Assembly: GCA_964390555.1 (NCBI GenBank)
Contig: CAYMJU010000205.1
Span: forward strand, 1-64,000
Direction: 5' to 3'
DNA length: 64,000 nucleotides
DNA from: CAVTWS01 sp964390555
Lineage (GTDB): Bacteria > Actinomycetota > Acidimicrobiia > Acidimicrobiales > SHLQ01
Shown: positions 18,634-26,390 of the stretch, piece after piece
Layout of the letters: every line of letters begins with the position of its first letter
How positions within the stretch are numbered: position 1 is the stretch's first letter
Program-made: the position numbers and the translations under genes
Notes under the pieces: generated by a model
What the model was told of the DNA's origin: nothing
Database searches by the model: none
The model's input: the letters and a program-made list of their open reading frames with translations, nothing else

Positions 18634-18693
18634 ACCGGTTCAACGCGTCTCCCGGCTTCGCCCGCCGAAAAATCCCTTAAAGCGTTGAACCGG
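18634..18693. promoter_or_regulatory. Perfect 12-bp inverted repeat in divergent promoter region
   Basis: CCGGTTCAACGC at 18634-18645 is matched by its exact reverse complement at 18682-18693, separated by 36 bases. It lies in the 171-base gap between the start of the large acidic repeat gene (minus strand) and the Hsp70-like gene (plus strand). The symmetric placement suggests a shared operator, or paired promoter elements (TTGAAC is within each arm), that would coordinate both transcripts. No characterised regulator site is recognised. Confidence 0.5.
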
Positions 18694-18733
18694 AGGAACG
18701 AGTGGGGCGAAGCACTCGATCGGAGGTGGACTC

Positions 18734-20479
18734 ATGTACGAGCTCGGAATTGACTTAGGAACGACATACACCGCGGCGGCCATCCGCCGCGGCGACAAGA
18801 TCGACATCGCACCACTCGGATCGCGCGGTCCGGTGATCCCGTCGGTCGTGGTGCTCGGCGAGGGCGACACCGTCCTCGTCGGCGAAGCGGCACAACGACG
18901 GGCCCTCACCGATCCCACGCGGGTCGCTCGGGAGTTCAAGCGGCGCATCGGGGACCCGCTCCCGATCATCGTGAACGGTGAGCCGCACTCGGCCGAGTCG
19001 TTGAGTGCCTTGCTGCTGAAAGCCGTCGTCGCCGAGGTGACCAAGCTCGAAGGTGCCCCGCCGTCACGGGTGGCGCTCACCCACCCCGCCAACTGGGGCG
19101 ACTACAAGAAGGACCTCTACGCGCAAGCGGTGCGCATCGCCGATCTCCCCAACGTGGTGTACCTGACCGAACCCGAAGCGGCGGCGATCCATTACGCGTC
19201 GCAGGAACGGGTCGAGACCGGCTCCGTCGTCGCGGTGTACGACCTCGGCGGCGGCACCTTCGACGCCACGATCCTACGCAAGACCGAACTCGGCTTCGAC
19301 GTTGTGGGTCGGCCCGAAGGTATCGAGCGCCTTGGCGGCATCGACTTCGACCAGGCGGTCTTCGCACACGTGACGGGAGCACTGAACCTCGACCTCGAGT
19401 CCTTGGACCGGACCGATCCGGCCGTGCTGTCCGGCATGGCCCGCCTCCGCCAGGACTGCGTCGAGGCCAAAGAGGCCCTGTCATCGGACACCGAGGCGTC
19501 GATTCCGGTCGCTCTTCCCGGTCTCCACAGCGAAGTTCGCATCACCCGCCCCGAGCTCGAAGCGATGGTTCGCCGGCCGATCTCGGACACGGTGGCCGCC
19601 CTGCGCCGCGGGCTGCGCGACTCGGGCATCGAGCCGGCCGATCTGACCACCGTCTTGCTCGTCGGCGGCTCCTCGCGCATCCCGATGGTCGCCGAGATGG
19701 TCGGCGCCGATCTCGGGCGGCCCGTCGCCATCGACGCTCATCCCAAGTACGCCATCGCCATGGGGGCGGCCCGCTTTGCCGGGATCGCCCCGGCCCCAAT
19801 CGCGGCGGCGACGTCGACGGCACCACCACCTTCCGCCGTCGCGTCGCCGCCGCTCCCCACTGTCGCGCCGGCACCCCCGGCGGCGACCGAGCCATTGCCG
19901 ACCACGGCACGCGTACCCGATCCGCCCCGGACCGAGACCGCGAGCCCGACTGCTCCAGTACCCACCACGACCCCGCCCTCTCCGGTCGCTCCGCCCACCC
20001 CGGTCGCTCCCCCCACCCCGGTCGCTCCGGCGGTCGAGTTGGGCCGCGAGCAGGGCCCGTCGGCATCACCGTCGCGGTCGTGGGTCAAGTACGCGGTCGC
20101 GGCGGCTGTGGTGATCGTCGTGGGCATCGGCGCCGCGCTAGCGCTCGGTGGCGGTGGAGGAGGCGGAGACGAGGCCGAAGCCGGCGGCGGAGGCAACGGC
20201 TGCCCGAGCGATGGTCCGTTCGTGTGCATCACGTCGGCCGAGTCGAGCGGTAACCAGATCGTCGCCAACTTCGAGCGCGTCGACGTCGATCTCACCCAGA
20301 CGGCGGCCCGCTTCTTCCTCGACTCGTCGCCAGATTCCACCGTCGACTGGCAACGCAACGACCCGTTCTCGGCCCAGGTCCCGACCATCGCGTCGGGAAC
20401 CCGGATCTGCGTGCTCTTGGCCGACGGCAACGGGCTGGTCGCCGATTCGGGCAACTGCGTGACGATCGACTTGGGCTGA
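18734..20479 (+). CDS. Membrane-anchored Hsp70-like ATPase without substrate-binding domain
   Basis: A 581-residue protein. Residues 1-350 are an Hsp70/actin-type nucleotide-binding domain: IDLGTTYTAAA at residues 6-16, VYDLGGGTFDATI near 170 and LLVGGSSRIPMV near 313 are the phosphate and adenosine motifs. Instead of the beta-sandwich substrate-binding domain there is a Pro/Thr-rich linker of about 90 residues, one transmembrane helix (YAVAAAVVIVVGIGAALALG), a glycine run and a C-terminal domain of about 95 residues with four cysteines, presumably outside the cell with two disulfides. GGAGGTGG six bases before the ATG fixes the start. Divergent from the dynamin operon, it may couple an outside signal to ATP cycling at the membrane (inference). 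Confidence 0.88.
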   Translation: MYELGIDLGTTYTAAAIRRGDKIDIAPLGSRGPVIPSVVVLGEGDTVLVGEAAQRRALTDPTRVAREFKRRIGDPLPIIVNGEPHSAESLSALLLKAVVAEVTKLEGAPPSRVALTHPANWGDYKKDLYAQAVRIADLPNVVYLTEPEAAAIHYASQERVETGSVVAVYDLGGGTFDATILRKTELGFDVVGRPEGIERLGGIDFDQAVFAHVTGALNLDLESLDRTDPAVLSGMARLRQDCVEAKEALSSDTEASIPVALPGLHSEVRITRPELEAMVRRPISDTVAALRRGLRDSGIEPADLTTVLLVGGSSRIPMVAEMVGADLGRPVAIDAHPKYAIAMGAARFAGIAPAPIAAATSTAPPPSAVASPPLPTVAPAPPAATEPLPTTARVPDPPRTETASPTAPVPTTTPPSPVAPPTPVAPPTPVAPAVELGREQGPSASPSRSWVKYAVAAAVVIVVGIGAALALGGGGGGGDEAEAGGGGNGCPSDGPFVCITSAESSGNQIVANFERVDVDLTQTAARFFLDSSPDSTVDWQRNDPFSAQVPTIASGTRICVLLADGNGLVADSGNCVTIDLG

Positions 20480-20497
20480 CGCCGCCCGCCGGCGTGA

Positions 20498-22543
20498 CTA
20501 CCGGAGCTCGCGGAGCTCCCGCTTCAGCTCCTTGATCTCGTCGCGAAGTCGGGCCGCGTACTCGAACCGGAGATCGGCGGCCGCCTCGTTCATCTCGTCC
20601 TCGAGCGTCCGGATGAGCCGCTCGAGCTCATCGCCGGGCATCTCGGCGTAGTCGGGTCTGGCCGTCCGCCGTCGACGCTCCCGGTCGGGGGTGGGAGCAG
20701 TCGTGCTCGGGCGGAGCATCTCGAGGATGTCGGTCACCGCCTTGCGAACCGACGTCGGGTTGATGCCGTGCTCGAGGTTGTGCGCCATCTGGAGCTGGCG
20801 CCGACGCTGGGTCTCCGAGATCGCTCGCCGCATCGAGTCGGTGACTCGATCGGCGTACATGATGACCTGGCCGTCGATGTTGCGGGCCGCCCGGCCGATG
20901 GTCTGGATCAGCGACGTCTGACTGCGAAGGAAGCCCTCCTTGTCGGCGTCGAGGATCGCCACCAGCGAAACCTCCGGCAGGTCGAGGCCCTCACGGAGCA
21001 GGTTGATGCCGACCAGGACATCGAATTCACCGAGCCGAAGCGCCCGCAGGATCTCGATGCGTTGGATCGTGTCGACCTCGGAATGCAGATACCGGACCTT
21101 GAGCCCCAGCTCGAGCAGGTATTCGGTGAGATCCTCGGCCATCTTCTTGGTCAAGGTGGTCACGAGCACCCGCTGGTCGCGCGCCGTGCGCTGGCCGATC
21201 TCATCGACGAGATCGTCGATCTGCCCTTTGGTCGGCCGAACCATGACCTCGGGATCGACCAGCCCTGTGGGCCGGACGATCTGCTCGACGACCTGGGCGC
21301 TGACCTTGAGCTCGTAGGGCCCCGGCGTGGCCGAGAGGAACACGACCTGCCCGACCCGGTCGGTGAACTCCTCGAACCGCAACGGCCGATTGTCCGACGC
21401 CGACGGCAACCGAAACCCGTGGTCGACCAAGGTGAGCTTGCGGCTCCGGTCCCCTTCGAACTGGCCATGGAGCTGGGGTACCGCCACGTGCGACTCGTCG
21501 ATCACGGTGACGAAGTCGGCGGGGAAGTAGTCGATCAGCGTGTAGGGAGGCTGGCCCGAAACCCGGCCGTCGATGTGCATCGAGTAGTTCTCGATCCCGG
21601 AGCAGAAGCCGACCTCCTGCATCATCTCGAGGTCGTACTCGGTCCGCATCCGCAGCCTTTGTGCCTCGAGCAACTTGCCGTCGGCCTCGAAGGTCGACAG
21701 TCGCTCGCGCAGTTCGACTTCGATGCCCTCGATGGCGCGGCGCATGCGCTCGTCGCCGGCCACGTAGTGGGTGGCGGGAAACACGACCAACTCATCGAGG
21801 ACGTACAGGCGCTCGCCGGTCACAGGGTCGACCACGCCGATCTGCTCGACCTCGTCGCCGAACAGGGTGATGCGCACTGCGGTCTCGTCGTAGGCCGGGT
21901 GGATCTCGATCGTGTCGCCCCGCACGCGAAACTTGCCGCGGACGAGGTTGGCGTCGTTGCGTTCGTACTGAATGTCGACGAGACGGCGGAGGATGTCGCG
22001 CTGATCGTGCCGCTCGCCGACTCGGACCACGAGCAGCTGCGAGCGGTACTCGTTGGGATCGCCGAGGCCGTAGATGCACGACACCGATGCCACCACGATC
22101 GTGTCGCGCCGGGTCAGCAGCGCCGAGGTAGTCGCGTGGCGAAGCCGGTCGATCTCGTCGTTGACCGACGAGTCCTTCTCTATGAACGTGTCCGTCGTCG
22201 GCAGGTACGCCTCGGGCTGGTAGTAGTCGTAGTACGACACGAAGTACTCGACGCGGTTCTCGGGGAAAAAGCTACGAAGCTCGTTGGCGAGCTGCGCGGC
22301 AAGCGACTTGTTCGGCGCGATCACCAGGGTCGGCCGTTGCACCCGCTCGATGGTCCAGGCGATGGTGGCACTCTTGCCGCTGCCGGTGATGCCGAGCAGC
22401 GTCTGATGGCGATCGCCGCGCGCGAGGCCGGCCGCCAGTTCGTCGATCGCGTTCGGTTGATCGCCCGCGGGAGCGAAATCGCTCACCATCTTGAACGGCC
22501 GCCCAGGGGCTGCGGTCACCACCTGCGTCGACACGTCGGTCAT
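20498..22543 (-). CDS. uvrB: Excinuclease ABC subunit B
   Basis: UvrB, 681 residues from ATG 22543; an in-frame start at 22597 would add 18 unlikely residues. It is the damage-verifying helicase-like subunit that UvrA loads and UvrC contacts. Walker A is GITGSGKSATIAW, the DNA-gripping beta-hairpin region is YYDYYQPEAYLPTTDTFIEK, the helicase Walker B is VIDESHV, and motif VI lies in QTIGRAARN. The C-terminal UVR motif (LEDEMNEAAADLRFEYAARL) recruits UvrC. Length and order are normal. The gene is convergent with the Hsp70-like gene, separated by 18 bases that contain a small GC-rich dyad, and follows coaE by 57 bases. Confidence 0.97.
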   Translation of the reverse strand: MTDVSTQVVTAAPGRPFKMVSDFAPAGDQPNAIDELAAGLARGDRHQTLLGITGSGKSATIAWTIERVQRPTLVIAPNKSLAAQLANELRSFFPENRVEYFVSYYDYYQPEAYLPTTDTFIEKDSSVNDEIDRLRHATTSALLTRRDTIVVASVSCIYGLGDPNEYRSQLLVVRVGERHDQRDILRRLVDIQYERNDANLVRGKFRVRGDTIEIHPAYDETAVRITLFGDEVEQIGVVDPVTGERLYVLDELVVFPATHYVAGDERMRRAIEGIEVELRERLSTFEADGKLLEAQRLRMRTEYDLEMMQEVGFCSGIENYSMHIDGRVSGQPPYTLIDYFPADFVTVIDESHVAVPQLHGQFEGDRSRKLTLVDHGFRLPSASDNRPLRFEEFTDRVGQVVFLSATPGPYELKVSAQVVEQIVRPTGLVDPEVMVRPTKGQIDDLVDEIGQRTARDQRVLVTTLTKKMAEDLTEYLLELGLKVRYLHSEVDTIQRIEILRALRLGEFDVLVGINLLREGLDLPEVSLVAILDADKEGFLRSQTSLIQTIGRAARNIDGQVIMYADRVTDSMRRAISETQRRRQLQMAHNLEHGINPTSVRKAVTDILEMLRPSTTAPTPDRERRRRTARPDYAEMPGDELERLIRTLEDEMNEAAADLRFEYAARLRDEIKELKRELRELR

Positions 22544-22600
22544 CGTACCCAGGGGGTGCGACAGCGATGATGCGATCACCGTTCCCGGCGGCGGCAAATG

Positions 22601-23233
22601 TCAGCGTCGCCGTGGTCGGGCGTCGGGCAGACCCACGACCCACTGCCAACATCGCTCTACCTCGGCGGCCAGCTGGTCGAGATCGCCACCGTTGTCGATC
22701 ACGAACGTCGCCTCCGCCAGCCGCTGCTCTCGGTTGGCCTGGCGGGCCAGACGGGCCCGGGCGTCGGCCTCGTCGAACCCCCGACCCTCGACCAGCCGGC
22801 GGATCTGGGTCTCCTCCGAGACGTCGACCACGATCACGCCAGCGAGATTCTGGAACTCGGGACGGCGGGGCTGACCCGGTACGACGAGCAATGGGATGTC
22901 GAGTACCACGATCTCACGGCTTCCGTGGTGCATCGCTCGTCGGCGCTCGATCTCGGCGAGCGTTGCCGGATGAACGATGCTGTTCAGCCGCGCCAGCTCG
23001 GTCGGGTCAGCGAAGACCCGCTCCGCCACCGCCGCTCGGTCGAGCCGACCGTCGGCGCCCACTATCGCCGGTCCGAACGCCCGAACCATCTCGTCGTATA
23101 CCGACGCATCGGGTTCCTGGAGCTCTCTCACTACTGCGTCGGCGTCGATCAGGTGAGCGCCTCGGCCAACCAGCATCTCGGCGACCGTGCTCTTGCCGCT
23201 CCCGATCCCGCCCGTCAATCCCAGCTCGACCAT
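22601..23233 (-). CDS. coaE: Dephospho-CoA kinase
   Basis: A 210-residue P-loop kinase that performs the last step of coenzyme A synthesis, phosphorylating the 3'-hydroxyl of dephospho-CoA. The frame is open further upstream, but the ATG at 23233 directly precedes the family's N terminus, LGLTGGIGSGKST, containing the P-loop. IDADAVVRELQ is the substrate-binding DAD motif and IVVLDIPLLV the Walker B region; LARQANREQRL is the lid segment. It is the normal length for a bacterial CoaE without the extra C-terminal domain found in mycobacteria. The coaE-uvrB order matches other actinobacteria. Confidence 0.95.
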   Translation of the reverse strand: MVELGLTGGIGSGKSTVAEMLVGRGAHLIDADAVVRELQEPDASVYDEMVRAFGPAIVGADGRLDRAAVAERVFADPTELARLNSIVHPATLAEIERRRAMHHGSREIVVLDIPLLVVPGQPRRPEFQNLAGVIVVDVSEETQIRRLVEGRGFDEADARARLARQANREQRLAEATFVIDNGGDLDQLAAEVERCWQWVVGLPDARPRRR

Positions 23234-23298
23234 GGGGCGTGGACGATAGCCCGATTGATGGGCCGGCCGGCTCACGTCTGCCGCGGACCTGAAAACTG

Positions 23299-23330
23299 GT
23301 TCGGGGGAGCGCCGTAGCGCTCCCCCGAAC
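23299..23330 (-). terminator. Intrinsic terminator after pilin gene
   Basis: A perfect 14-bp stem (23299-23312 with 23317-23330) and a four-base loop, followed in the minus direction by a short U-rich stretch (GTTTTC). It lies 24 bases beyond the pilin stop codon. Its sequence closely resembles the hairpin on the other side of the pilin gene. Confidence 0.85.
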
Positions 23331-23354
23331 GAGAGGTTCTGGGTTGACGTCGAC

Positions 23355-23540
23355 TCAGCTGATCGCCGAGTCAACCTCGTTGAACTTCGAGTTGGCGCTC
23401 TGACCAAGAGCGGTCACCGCGGCGATGCACACCACAGCGATCAGGGCCACGAGCAGCGCGTACTCGACGAGCGACGCACCACGCTCATCGTCGATGCGAG
23501 CGGTGAGCCAAGCGGACAGGAACTGGAACTGGGTGATCAT
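23355..23540 (-). CDS. flp: Flp/Fap-type pilin
   Basis: A 61-residue major pilin subunit for the Tad/Flp pilus encoded to the right. ATG 23540 is preceded by GGAG ten bases upstream; the frame is open to 23648 but the extra residues do not fit a prepilin. The leader of about 20 residues ends in a GASLVEYALLVALI segment, where the Gly before ASLVEYA is the expected prepilin-peptidase site, the Glu at +5 is the conserved assembly residue, and the Tyr follows it as in Flp pilins. One hydrophobic helix forms the fibre core. Terminators on both sides make it a single-gene transcript, useful for making far more pilin than machinery. Confidence 0.9.
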   Translation of the reverse strand: MITQFQFLSAWLTARIDDERGASLVEYALLVALIAVVCIAAVTALGQSANSKFNEVDSAIS

Positions 23541-23677
23541 CTCTGTTGGACTCCGAAGGTTGTCGGCGGCTAGGCCGGGGGTGTGTTGTACTCTCACTTC
23601 TTCGGCACCGGCACCGAGATGCTTGATAGGCCGAGCGACCCATCTCATCTGCTGATCCGATGACCGAGCCCGAAAAC

Positions 23678-23715
23678 GGCGTCGGGGGGAGCGCCGAAAC
23701 GCTCCCCCCGACGCC
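23678..23715 (-). terminator. Intrinsic terminator after the Tad/two-component operon
   Basis: A perfect 16-bp stem (23678-23693 with 23700-23715) and a six-base loop, followed on the minus strand by GTTTTCGGG. It lies 80 bases after the response regulator stop and before the pilin gene, so it separates the machinery transcript from the pilin transcript. The stem core GGGGGGAGCG is nearly the same as that of the terminator at 23299. Confidence 0.85.
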
Positions 23716-23795
23716 GAGTAGAAGGCTGGGATTCGCCGACTGCTCGCCCTCTTCGCAGAACAGCCGATCGGGCGGCGATGATCATCGCGGTCGGC

Positions 23796-24437
23796 TCAGT
23801 CCAGGTGAACGATGCCCATACGTACAGCTGCGAGCACCGCCTGGGTGCGGTCGCGAGCGTCCAACTTCTGGTAGATCGACGCCAGGTGGTTCTTGACCGT
23901 CTTCTGGCTGATGTAGAGCTTCGAGGCGACCTCCGGCGTCGAGCAGCCGTCGGCGATGAGCTGGAGGACCTCCTCCTCGCGCTTGGTGATCACCCGCTCG
24001 TCATGGTGAGGCTGGTCCAGCCGCCGGACCTCACGGAGCATCGACGCGGCCAGTTGCGGCGACAGCGCGGTGTCACCATTGGCGGCCATCCGCACCGCCG
24101 AGGCGATCTCGTTGGTCGAGCAGTCCTTCACGAGGTATCCGCTGGCGCCGGCGCGAATCGCCGACGCGAGCACTTCTTGGTCGGCGTGCATGGTGAGCAT
24201 CACCACGTGAGTGTCGGTCAGCTTCTGCCGGATCTGGCGACACGCCTCGACCCCGTCCATACCCGGCATCGTCACGTCCATGAGGATCACCTCGGGGCGA
24301 TGCTGTTCGGCCAGCGCTACCGCCTCGATCCCGTCGCGCGCCTCGGCGACGACCAGAAACCCTTCCTCGCGCATCGAACGGCTCAGGCCCTCGCGGAGCA
24401 TTCGATGATCGTCAGCGAGCATCAATCGGATCGTCAT
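23796..24437 (-). CDS. NarL/FixJ-family response regulator
   Basis: A 213-residue two-domain regulator. The receiver has the acidic pair LADDH, phospho-acceptor Asp in VILMDVTMPGMDG near residue 54, Thr in VVMLTMHAD and Lys in YLVKD. A LuxR-type helix-turn-helix follows: ITKREEEVLQLIADGCSTPE with VASKLYISQKTVKNHLASIY. It is the natural partner of the histidine kinase encoded just upstream (125-base gap) and is the last gene before the terminator of the Tad operon. Control of pilin or pilus genes is a reasonable inference. Confidence 0.93.
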   Translation of the reverse strand: MTIRLMLADDHRMLREGLSRSMREEGFLVVAEARDGIEAVALAEQHRPEVILMDVTMPGMDGVEACRQIRQKLTDTHVVMLTMHADQEVLASAIRAGASGYLVKDCSTNEIASAVRMAANGDTALSPQLAASMLREVRRLDQPHHDERVITKREEEVLQLIADGCSTPEVASKLYISQKTVKNHLASIYQKLDARDRTQAVLAAVRMGIVHLD

Positions 24438-24562
24438 GGTTCGGTCCTGTCGTCATCCCCGGAGGGCTCGATTCGCGAGCCGCGGTGGCTCACGGTGTCT
24501 CCATCGGCGCGAAGCGGCATCTGGATTAGGGATTTGTCCTCGACGGAGACGATCAGTGACGA

Positions 24563-26377
24563 TCAGGGACGGAGCAGGCAGCGCACAACCGTGCCTTTGG
24601 CGGGCTCGCTTTCGATATCGAGGGTGGCGCCGATCGACGCCGCTCGCTCTCTCATGCCAAGGATTCCGTAGGAGTCGACCCGACCCGAGGAACCGGCAAG
24701 GAATCCTCGCCCATCATCGGCTATCTCGAGGAGCGCCGACGACCCGTCGCTGCGCCAACGCACGCTGACGGACGTCGCGTCGGCATGACGCTCGACGTTG
24801 ACGAGCGCTTCTTGGGCGATGCGCCAGAGCTCGCGCTCCTGCAGGATCGGAAGTCGGCATGAGTACTCGCTCTGGAGCCGGAGTTCGAGGCCGCTCCGCA
24901 CCCGGAAGCGTTCGGTGAACCGGTCGAGCGTGTCAACCAGGTCGGAGCTGTCCGACACGTCGGTTCGCAGGTCGTACAGCGTTTCGCGGACCTCGCCGAT
25001 GACGGTCCGCACGTTGTCGCGCAGGTCGGCCAGCATGCCGGTCACCGGCTCGCCAGCGCAGTCCCGGCTGATTATGCGGTCAAGTTCGAACCCGAGGTAG
25101 GCCAACGATTGGCCGATACGGTCGTGGAGGTCGCGTGCGATCCTGGTTCGTTCCTCGTCCGCTCCGACCGTCCTCAGCCGGCTGAACCAGCGAGCGTTGT
25201 CGATGGCCAACGCCGCCGGCTCGACGAAGCCGTTGAGCAACTCGACGTCGCGCCCGGCGAAGGCCGCCGCCTTGTCCGACTCGAGCGCCAGCAGCCCGAT
25301 CAATGATCCGCGCGCCAACATCACGGTGTACATGCCCGAGCGAGCTCTCGGACTCAATCCCGGCCCAGCGGGGCCCGATAGGTCCCGCACCTCGACGAGG
25401 GAGTTCTCCGCGATCGCCCGCTTGAGAGAAGGGGGAAGGTCGGTAGGCCCCAGCCGTAGCGCGAGCTGCAAGCCGTCGGCGCGCAGCACGTGCCATGCCG
25501 CATCGGTCTCGTCGAACAGCAACAGGGTGACGGCATCGAAGTCGAACAAGCCCCGCAAACGAGAGACGGTGGTGTCGAGCACTTCACCAAGGTCGAGCGA
25601 CGCGGGCAGAGTCTGGGCGACACGGTGAAGCGAGTACAGCAATGCGTTGGCGTCGGTCAAGCGCTCGACCCGGTCGAGCGCCGCCGTTCGCTGGTTGTCG
25701 ACCTCGCCGGTCAGATGCCGGGCGTGGCCGGCGATGAGCGCCATCAGCACGAGGACGGCAGACCACTCGAGGCTCAGCTGAGCGGAGTGATTGATCGGGT
25801 CGACGATCAAGCTCGTGCCGGTCACGATCGTCGATGCCAGGACGGCCGTGCGAAACGACGCCAGCAGCCCGAGGCCGAACCCGGTCACCGCAACCGGAAC
25901 GGTAAGCGCCGGGACCAACGGCGAGGTCCAGTAGCCGGTCGTCAGCGTGGCGAGTATCGGAACTGCGGCCTCGGCCGCGATCTCAAGAACCGTTCGGACC
26001 GAGCCGTCAAACCGAACAGGCCAACGGAGTCTGAGTGCCCCGATGACGACCAGGAGCAGAGCCCACGCCACAGCCGCCGGTCGCCCCGCCGCCAGCTCGT
26101 CGATGGCGAGCACGAAGCTGACGCCCACCGCACCCCAACGGATCGCCAAGACCCCGGGGCCGAGGCGATCCGACGAGTCGAGCAATCTGCTCGCTCGCCG
26201 CAGTGCCTCGATGTCGTGGTTGTCCTCCGGTCGCCCTACCCACGCCAGCGGTTGTAGCAGCGCCCGCTTCCGCACCCGCCCCGCCGATGGCCGCAGGGGG
26301 TAGACGGCCGTGGTCGGCAGGGCATCTCGTAGGCGCTCGTCTAGTGCGACGTTGTCATCATCGGTCCGGCGCCTCAT
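24563..26377 (-). CDS. Membrane sensor histidine kinase, NarX/DegS class, with GAF domain
   Basis: A 604-residue kinase. Roughly residues 75-215 contain five or six membrane segments, followed by a GAF-type domain (about 245-395, from DANALLYSLHRVAQTL to ALAIDNARW). The dimerisation domain contains the H-box ERTRIARDLHDRIGQSLAYL with the phospho-accepting His. The HATPase domain has the N-box EALVNVERHADA and the G-box ADDGRGF. It is a HisKA_3 type kinase, the class that pairs with NarL-family regulators, and the next gene encodes one. It lies 13 bases after a membrane protein gene in the same operon as the Tad genes. The signal sensed is unknown. Confidence 0.93.
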   Translation of the reverse strand: MRRRTDDDNVALDERLRDALPTTAVYPLRPSAGRVRKRALLQPLAWVGRPEDNHDIEALRRASRLLDSSDRLGPGVLAIRWGAVGVSFVLAIDELAAGRPAAVAWALLLVVIGALRLRWPVRFDGSVRTVLEIAAEAAVPILATLTTGYWTSPLVPALTVPVAVTGFGLGLLASFRTAVLASTIVTGTSLIVDPINHSAQLSLEWSAVLVLMALIAGHARHLTGEVDNQRTAALDRVERLTDANALLYSLHRVAQTLPASLDLGEVLDTTVSRLRGLFDFDAVTLLLFDETDAAWHVLRADGLQLALRLGPTDLPPSLKRAIAENSLVEVRDLSGPAGPGLSPRARSGMYTVMLARGSLIGLLALESDKAAAFAGRDVELLNGFVEPAALAIDNARWFSRLRTVGADEERTRIARDLHDRIGQSLAYLGFELDRIISRDCAGEPVTGMLADLRDNVRTVIGEVRETLYDLRTDVSDSSDLVDTLDRFTERFRVRSGLELRLQSEYSCRLPILQERELWRIAQEALVNVERHADATSVSVRWRSDGSSALLEIADDGRGFLAGSSGRVDSYGILGMRERAASIGATLDIESEPAKGTVVRCLLRP

Positions 26378-26390
26378 CTCGGGGGCCGGC

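Noticed and set aside
9120..20479. Defence-island or phage origin for the dynamin/Hsp70 cluster
   Set aside because: No integrase, transposase, tRNA attachment site or nuclease is near, and composition matches the surrounding core genes.
20768..22570. Long open frame antisense to uvrB; similar cases antisense to rpsA (34749-36071) and glnS (39918-41708)
   Set aside because: Same reason: third-position GC makes the opposite strand free of stops. The sense genes are unambiguous.
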